In this document: positions 6,108 to 9,242 of the stretch, piece by piece | Position numbering within the stretch: the stretch's first letter is position 1 | Layout: each line of letters opens with the position of its first letter | Assembly (NCBI GenBank): GCA_029907755.1 | Contig: JARYLH010000054.1 | Span: forward strand, 1-9,242 | From: Candidatus Methanosuratincola sp. | GTDB lineage: Archaea > Thermoproteota > Methanomethylicia > Methanomethylicales > Methanomethylicaceae | Reading direction: 5' to 3' | DNA length: 9,242 bases | Notes under the pieces: generated by a model | Told to the model about the DNA's origin: nothing | Database searches by the model: none | The model's input: only the letters and a program-made list of their open reading frames with translations | Translations under genes and position numbers: made by a program

Positions 6108-7028
6108 ATGAAAATCACTCAAATAAGGGTCCCTTTTCCTAGCGAGTACGGGAGCGGCAGGGGCACGAATGCGTATCTCTTGGAGGGGGAGGTCAAGATC
6201 CTCGTTGATTCGGGGATCGACAGCGAGGAGAACAGGAGGTTCATACGCAAAACGCTCGAGAAGTTAGGGGCATGGGATCTCGACACCATACTGCTCACAC
6301 ACGGGCATCTAGATCACTTCAGCCTCGGCACATACCTCCAGCGGGAGACGGGCGCAGCCCTGATGGTTCACGAAGCCGACTCGGAGATGCTTGCAGACTA
6401 CAGCAGCCACTATTCGAGGTTGTTCGAAGAGACATACGAGCATGCAGTAGAGGGGGGCTTTGATCCGAGTCTCCTCGGGGAGGCCAGGATCAAGCTGACT
6501 ACCGCAGCTTCGATTCTCTCCAGGCCGGCGGTCTACGAAACGTTTACAGAAATAAGCCTTGCAGGAGGCGCGGTGAGGACCATACGCTTGCCTGGGCACA
6601 CCGATGGGAGCGTTGGGGTTGTCGCCGGCGAAGGAGTCTTCTGCGGTGACGCAGCGATCGAGGGCAGCACCGCTGTAAGGGATCTTAAGGAGGAGTTCAA
6701 TTCGCTGGAGAAGCTCAAGGTCTTCAACAGGGTGTACCCCGGGCATGAGAGGTCGCCACTCGCGAGGGCAGATATCGAGGCGCTGGAAGCCCACTTTGTT
6801 TCAAGGCTGGACGAGGTGCTCCGTGTAACCAAAGGAGGGGCGACGCTCAAGGACGTTGTGATATCGCTCTACAGGGGTACGGACCTAGACCAGGCATCCT
6901 ACAGAATGATACTTCCAATAAACCAGGTGATTGCGTACCTAAGGTACCTCGAAGCAGAGGGACATGTGGAGAAGAGGGGGAGGAGATGGTACTCATTCAG
7001 GGAGAGGCTATCTTCACCGGTTGCTTAA
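6108..7028 (+). CDS. Metallo-beta-lactamase-fold hydrolase with C-terminal winged helix
   Basis: This is a 306-residue MBL-fold hydrolase, similar in layout to the GloB/LACTB2-like group (thioester or RNA hydrolysis in relatives; substrate here unknown). Counting from ATG 6108, metal ligands are THGHLDH (His65, His67, Asp69, His70), His163 in LPGHTDGS, Asp181 in FCGDAAI and His213 in VYPGHERSP, so both metal sites look complete. Residues about 75-135 form a helical insert with several aromatic residues that may shape the pocket. The C-terminal 70 residues (from about KDVVISLYRG to EKRGRRWYSF) read as a winged helix, a known appendage in this group. The in-frame ATG at 6084 would add eight residues (MLNSIVAE); neither start has a strong Shine-Dalgarno motif, and MKITQIRVPFP at 6108 fits the family N-terminus better. 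The 3' end overlaps the convergent regulator gene by 15 bases. Confidence 0.88.
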   Translation: MKITQIRVPFPSEYGSGRGTNAYLLEGEVKILVDSGIDSEENRRFIRKTLEKLGAWDLDTILLTHGHLDHFSLGTYLQRETGAALMVHEADSEMLADYSSHYSRLFEETYEHAVEGGFDPSLLGEARIKLTTAASILSRPAVYETFTEISLAGGAVRTIRLPGHTDGSVGVVAGEGVFCGDAAIEGSTAVRDLKEEFNSLEKLKVFNRVYPGHERSPLARADIEALEAHFVSRLDEVLRVTKGGATLKDVVISLYRGTDLDQASYRMILPINQVIAYLRYLEAEGHVEKRGRRWYSFRERLSSPVA

Positions 7029-7367
7029 TATCTCCTCCATCCTTTCCCAGAGCGAGGAATCTCTCCTGATTATCTTGCAGAGGGCGCAGAACTCCTCGAA
7101 GAGAAGACCGTCTTCGCTTTCTTTGCGCATAAGCTCTTTGGAGATCCTGGCAACTGCCTGCCTCACCTCAGGTATCCTTTCCAGCTCTGATGCCATCTTG
7201 GAGCCCCGCTTTGACTTAAGGTAATGGCTGATAGCAGCCTGGGTCACGCCCAGCCTTGATGCGACCTCGGACTGAGAGACAGCATACTTGCTCATCATAT
7301 TCTTGGCAACCATCGACCTGAAGACCGGCAAAACGTAGCGAGAAACGACCTCACATGAAGGGCGCAT
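7014..7367 (-). CDS. COG2522-type XRE-family transcriptional regulator
   Basis: This is a small archaeal DNA-binding regulator of 117 residues. It opens with the family-typical MRPSCEVVSRYVLPVFRSMV, continues with a Cro/XRE helix-turn-helix (SQSEVASRLGVTQAAISHYL, residues 30-49) and ends with the FCALCKIIRRD segment, whose CxxC pair (Cys94, Cys97) is characteristic of this family and might bind metal or respond to redox. ATG 7367 has an AGGTGA motif 5 bases upstream. A TATA-like CTATATAC around 7393-7400 predicts transcription starting near 7370. GTG 7376 is the alternative start. The gene lies 56 bases downstream of the membrane hydrolase gene on the same strand and overlaps the MBL gene tail to tail. 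Its targets are unknown; the neighbouring hydrolase is a natural candidate only by position. Confidence 0.9.
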   Translation of the reverse strand: MRPSCEVVSRYVLPVFRSMVAKNMMSKYAVSQSEVASRLGVTQAAISHYLKSKRGSKMASELERIPEVRQAVARISKELMRKESEDGLLFEEFCALCKIIRRDSSLWERMEEILSNR

Positions 7368-7392
7368 GTCAGTCACCTATGCCAGCAAAGCA

Positions 7393-7400
7393 GTATATAG
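7393..7400 (-). promoter_or_regulatory. TATA box of COG2522-type regulator
   Basis: The minus strand reads CTATATAC in the 56-base gap after the membrane hydrolase gene. Its centre is about 29 bases from the preferred ATG at 7367, leaving a leader of only a few bases or none beyond the AGGTGA motif. It implies the regulator need not depend on read-through from the hydrolase gene. Confidence 0.55.
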
Positions 7401-7423
7401 TTGTCGGGGCGGGGCAATGCCGA

Positions 7424-9151
7424 TCACCCACGGACTATCTTCAGGATTGCAGGGATCAGGAAAGACGCAGCAATGCATATTCCCACCAGGTAAGCCCCGA
7501 AGCCAAGCGAAACGACGCTCGCGCTGAGTGACGTGAGCGGGATCAAGAAGTAATAAACCCAACCGAAGGTGAAGAGCAGCACAAGACCGCCTAGCCACAT
7601 CCGGGCAGCGAAGGCAAGCAGCGAGCCGAATAGACCCAACAAGAGTAGAGCGAAAGGCGCAAAGTGCAGTGCGTACCTGTCCCAAAGCTGCAGAAGGCTA
7701 ACAGATGTCCTACCAGTGAAGTCGATCCACGGAAGCGAGGTCGCGAATGCAGCCACGACCCATATAATGAGACCGGCGATGAAGAGGAATAAACCCGACA
7801 CGTCCATCTCAACACCAAGTACCTCTTCGCGCCAGTTAACGAACAGCACTAACATGACCGCAACCAGAAATGCAACAGAAATGACGAACGAAGAAGGCAC
7901 GACCGAAACCTGGTAAACAGGGCTCGTCGAAACGACTGTTCCGTTGGACTTGACCCCTATGAAGTAGCTGACAGTGGTGGGGAACAAGGGCATCGGCAAC
8001 AGGTCCCCTTTGGACAAATCCTGTTCGACCCAGAGCGACCCCGGCAGACCATCCCTATAGAAGACAGAGATGTTCTCGGCATCAGGCACAGCGATTTTTA
8101 TCGAAGTATAGAAATTGACTGGCTCAGCGCTCGGGACGGGGACTGAGGGCAGCATCTCGCTTGATCCTTTCAGGTAATGGTCCAGCCAGACGACTGAGGA
8201 CACCAGCCACCTGTTGTCAGGCATCGCATGCCCGGTATTCGGCGCCAGGTTGATCGCCTTATCGCACGGGATTATTGAATACGTCTTGTTGACGGCCTCA
8301 ATGAAGAAGAACTCGTCATGGGTGCCGATAAGGAGCAGGGTCGGCACGCTTAAGTTTGCAGCATATGCCCTGCAATCGAAGTACCTTATCAGGTCTTTCC
8401 CGGCCTGGTCATTCAGCGTCACCCCTGGAGGCACTATGAAATTGGCGAAGCTTCCCTCCATCACTATCTCGTCAAAATAGCCGCTTGCGACAACGGGTAT
8501 TGCGGCTTTCACTCGGCTATCAGTCGCAGCCACCAAATAGGTTGCCACCCCACCCATAGATGCCCCTGAGACCCCAATCGCATCGGGGTTGACGTAGGGG
8601 AGATCTGAGATGGCGGTGATCGCCCTCCTGGCCGCGATCACGTTGTGATAGTAATATGCACTGTAAGGACCATCGCTGAAATCCACGGTGTTCTCAGGGG
8701 AGGAGGTTGGCCCGGAAGATAGTCCGCAGCCCGGCGAGTCCATGAGCATGACAACATAGCCATGAGAGGAGAGCGCCCTCCCGTAGGGGAGCAGCTGCAA
8801 ATAGGAGCCACCGGTTCCGTGCAGAAGCAGAACCGCCGGCAGACCCTCGCCTGGGGGCTTGAGTATCACGGCGTGTATCCTTATCATAGTGCCGTTGAAA
8901 AAGTGGCTGTTGAAGGACGCATCATACTCATCCAGCACGACTTCCCCGACCGTTGAGTTCCCGATATAGCTCACATTCATATCCAACGGCGGGTACTCGA
9001 CCCCAACGTCCCAGAAAGTGGTGTTGAAGTTCTCAACTAGGCTTTTCGGGGATGAACGCCATGCGTCGGAGGCGATGAATGAAGAGAACAGGACCCCCGC
9101 TAGGACGAGGAGCAACACCTTAAGGACGACTGACTTGCTCATTGCGACCAT
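7424..9151 (-). CDS. Extracytoplasmic alpha/beta hydrolase with C-terminal membrane domain
   Basis: This 575-residue protein appears to be a surface esterase/peptidase-like alpha/beta hydrolase; I cannot name the substrate. An N-terminal hydrophobic segment (about 8-26) acts as a signal or anchor. The hydrolase core has an oxyanion-type HGTGG (111-115), nucleophile Ser198 in GVSGASMGG, acid Asp279 in LLIGTHDEF and His308 in NTGHAMPD, a complete triad in the right order and of acetyl-xylan-esterase/dienelactone-hydrolase-like spacing. A beta-rich linker (about 340-418) follows, then five hydrophobic segments at about 421-437, 451-470, 495-516, 519-538 and 544-570. Eight N-x-S/T sequons (N43, N59, N65, N86, N266, N288, N360, N403) all lie before the membrane domain, which fits an outside-facing glycosylated catalytic part. 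ATG 9151 is the start; ATG 9142 (MSKSVVLKV) is equally plausible. The neighbour downstream is an XRE-type regulator. Confidence 0.88.
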   Translation of the reverse strand: MVAMSKSVVLKVLLLVLAGVLFSSFIASDAWRSSPKSLVENFNTTFWDVGVEYPPLDMNVSYIGNSTVGEVVLDEYDASFNSHFFNGTMIRIHAVILKPPGEGLPAVLLLHGTGGSYLQLLPYGRALSSHGYVVMLMDSPGCGLSSGPTSSPENTVDFSDGPYSAYYYHNVIAARRAITAISDLPYVNPDAIGVSGASMGGVATYLVAATDSRVKAAIPVVASGYFDEIVMEGSFANFIVPPGVTLNDQAGKDLIRYFDCRAYAANLSVPTLLLIGTHDEFFFIEAVNKTYSIIPCDKAINLAPNTGHAMPDNRWLVSSVVWLDHYLKGSSEMLPSVPVPSAEPVNFYTSIKIAVPDAENISVFYRDGLPGSLWVEQDLSKGDLLPMPLFPTTVSYFIGVKSNGTVVSTSPVYQVSVVPSSFVISVAFLVAVMLVLFVNWREEVLGVEMDVSGLFLFIAGLIIWVVAAFATSLPWIDFTGRTSVSLLQLWDRYALHFAPFALLLLGLFGSLLAFAARMWLGGLVLLFTFGWVYYFLIPLTSLSASVVSLGFGAYLVGICIAASFLIPAILKIVRG

Positions 9152-9185
9152 CTGCCAATACCTATTGCAACACTACTCTTTTAAG

Positions 9186-9193
9186 ATTTAAAT
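9186..9193. promoter_or_regulatory. Palindromic TATA-like box between divergent genes
   Basis: ATTTAAAT is a perfect palindrome centred about 39 bases from both the minus-strand ATG at 9151 and the plus-strand ATG at 9230. Starting about 26 bases away on either side, it would give leaders of about 12-14 bases in both directions. It may therefore be a shared TATA box, or one box for a single direction. A second minus-strand possibility is TCTTAAAAG at 9177-9185, which would make the hydrolase mRNA leaderless. Confidence 0.45.
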
Positions 9194-9229
9194 TGCATTA
9201 ATCTCTTTGGCATAGCGGAGTGTTCAACT

Positions 9230-9242
9230 ATGGATGAAATTG
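9230..9242 (+). CDS. Start of a divergent gene (only first codons in window)
   Basis: An ATG at 9230 begins the codons for Met-Asp-Glu-Ile and runs out of the window. It is preceded by GGAGTG at 9217-9222, a good Shine-Dalgarno-like motif seven bases upstream, and by a TATA-like box at 9186-9193. Nothing about the product can be inferred from four codons. It is recorded because the signals in front of it look like a real start. Confidence 0.4.

Noticed and set aside
6309..6794. Minus-strand frame of 161 codons inside the MBL gene
   Set aside because: It covers the metal-ligand-bearing part of the MBL gene in antisense and has no motifs or ribosome-binding signal.

Overview
The window looks like chromosomal DNA of an archaeon. 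It has an alpha plus beta 20S proteasome gene pair and AT-rich TATA-like boxes about 25 bp ahead of most transcription units. Several starts are leaderless or short-leadered, a COG2522-type XRE regulator is present, and terminators are T-rich tracts without hairpins. Codon use favours AGG and ATA. A TACK-type archaeon is my best guess, but no rRNA or other diagnostic marker is present.

Layout. Positions 1-3088 (minus strand) hold a BMP-type ABC importer operon, in transcription order: substrate-binding protein, double ATPase, first permease (cut by the window edge). Positions 3180-3938 (minus) hold a TatD-family metal hydrolase with its own, apparently leaderless promoter. Positions 4052-5323 (minus) hold the proteasome operon, beta gene first and alpha gene second, with stop and start codons abutting. 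Positions 5411-5965 (minus) encode a winged-helix protein of unknown target. An AT-rich divergent control region (about 5978-6107) separates it from a plus-strand metallo-beta-lactamase-fold hydrolase with a C-terminal winged helix (6108-7028). That gene overlaps, tail to tail, a COG2522-type XRE regulator (7014-7367, minus). Upstream of the regulator is a large extracytoplasmic alpha/beta hydrolase anchored by C-terminal membrane helices (7424-9151, minus). A divergent plus-strand gene appears to begin at 9230 and leave the window.

How the genes work together. The importer genes form a clear functional unit, probably for purine nucleosides or related ligands. The two proteasome genes should make one alpha7-beta7-beta7-alpha7 particle. 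Its most unusual features are a beta subunit that appears to lack a propeptide, an alpha subunit whose conserved N-terminal YDR gate motif is replaced, and a single in-frame UAG as the only separation between the two reading frames. The other genes look like independent transcription units. I saw no mobile element, CRISPR array, tRNA or rRNA.
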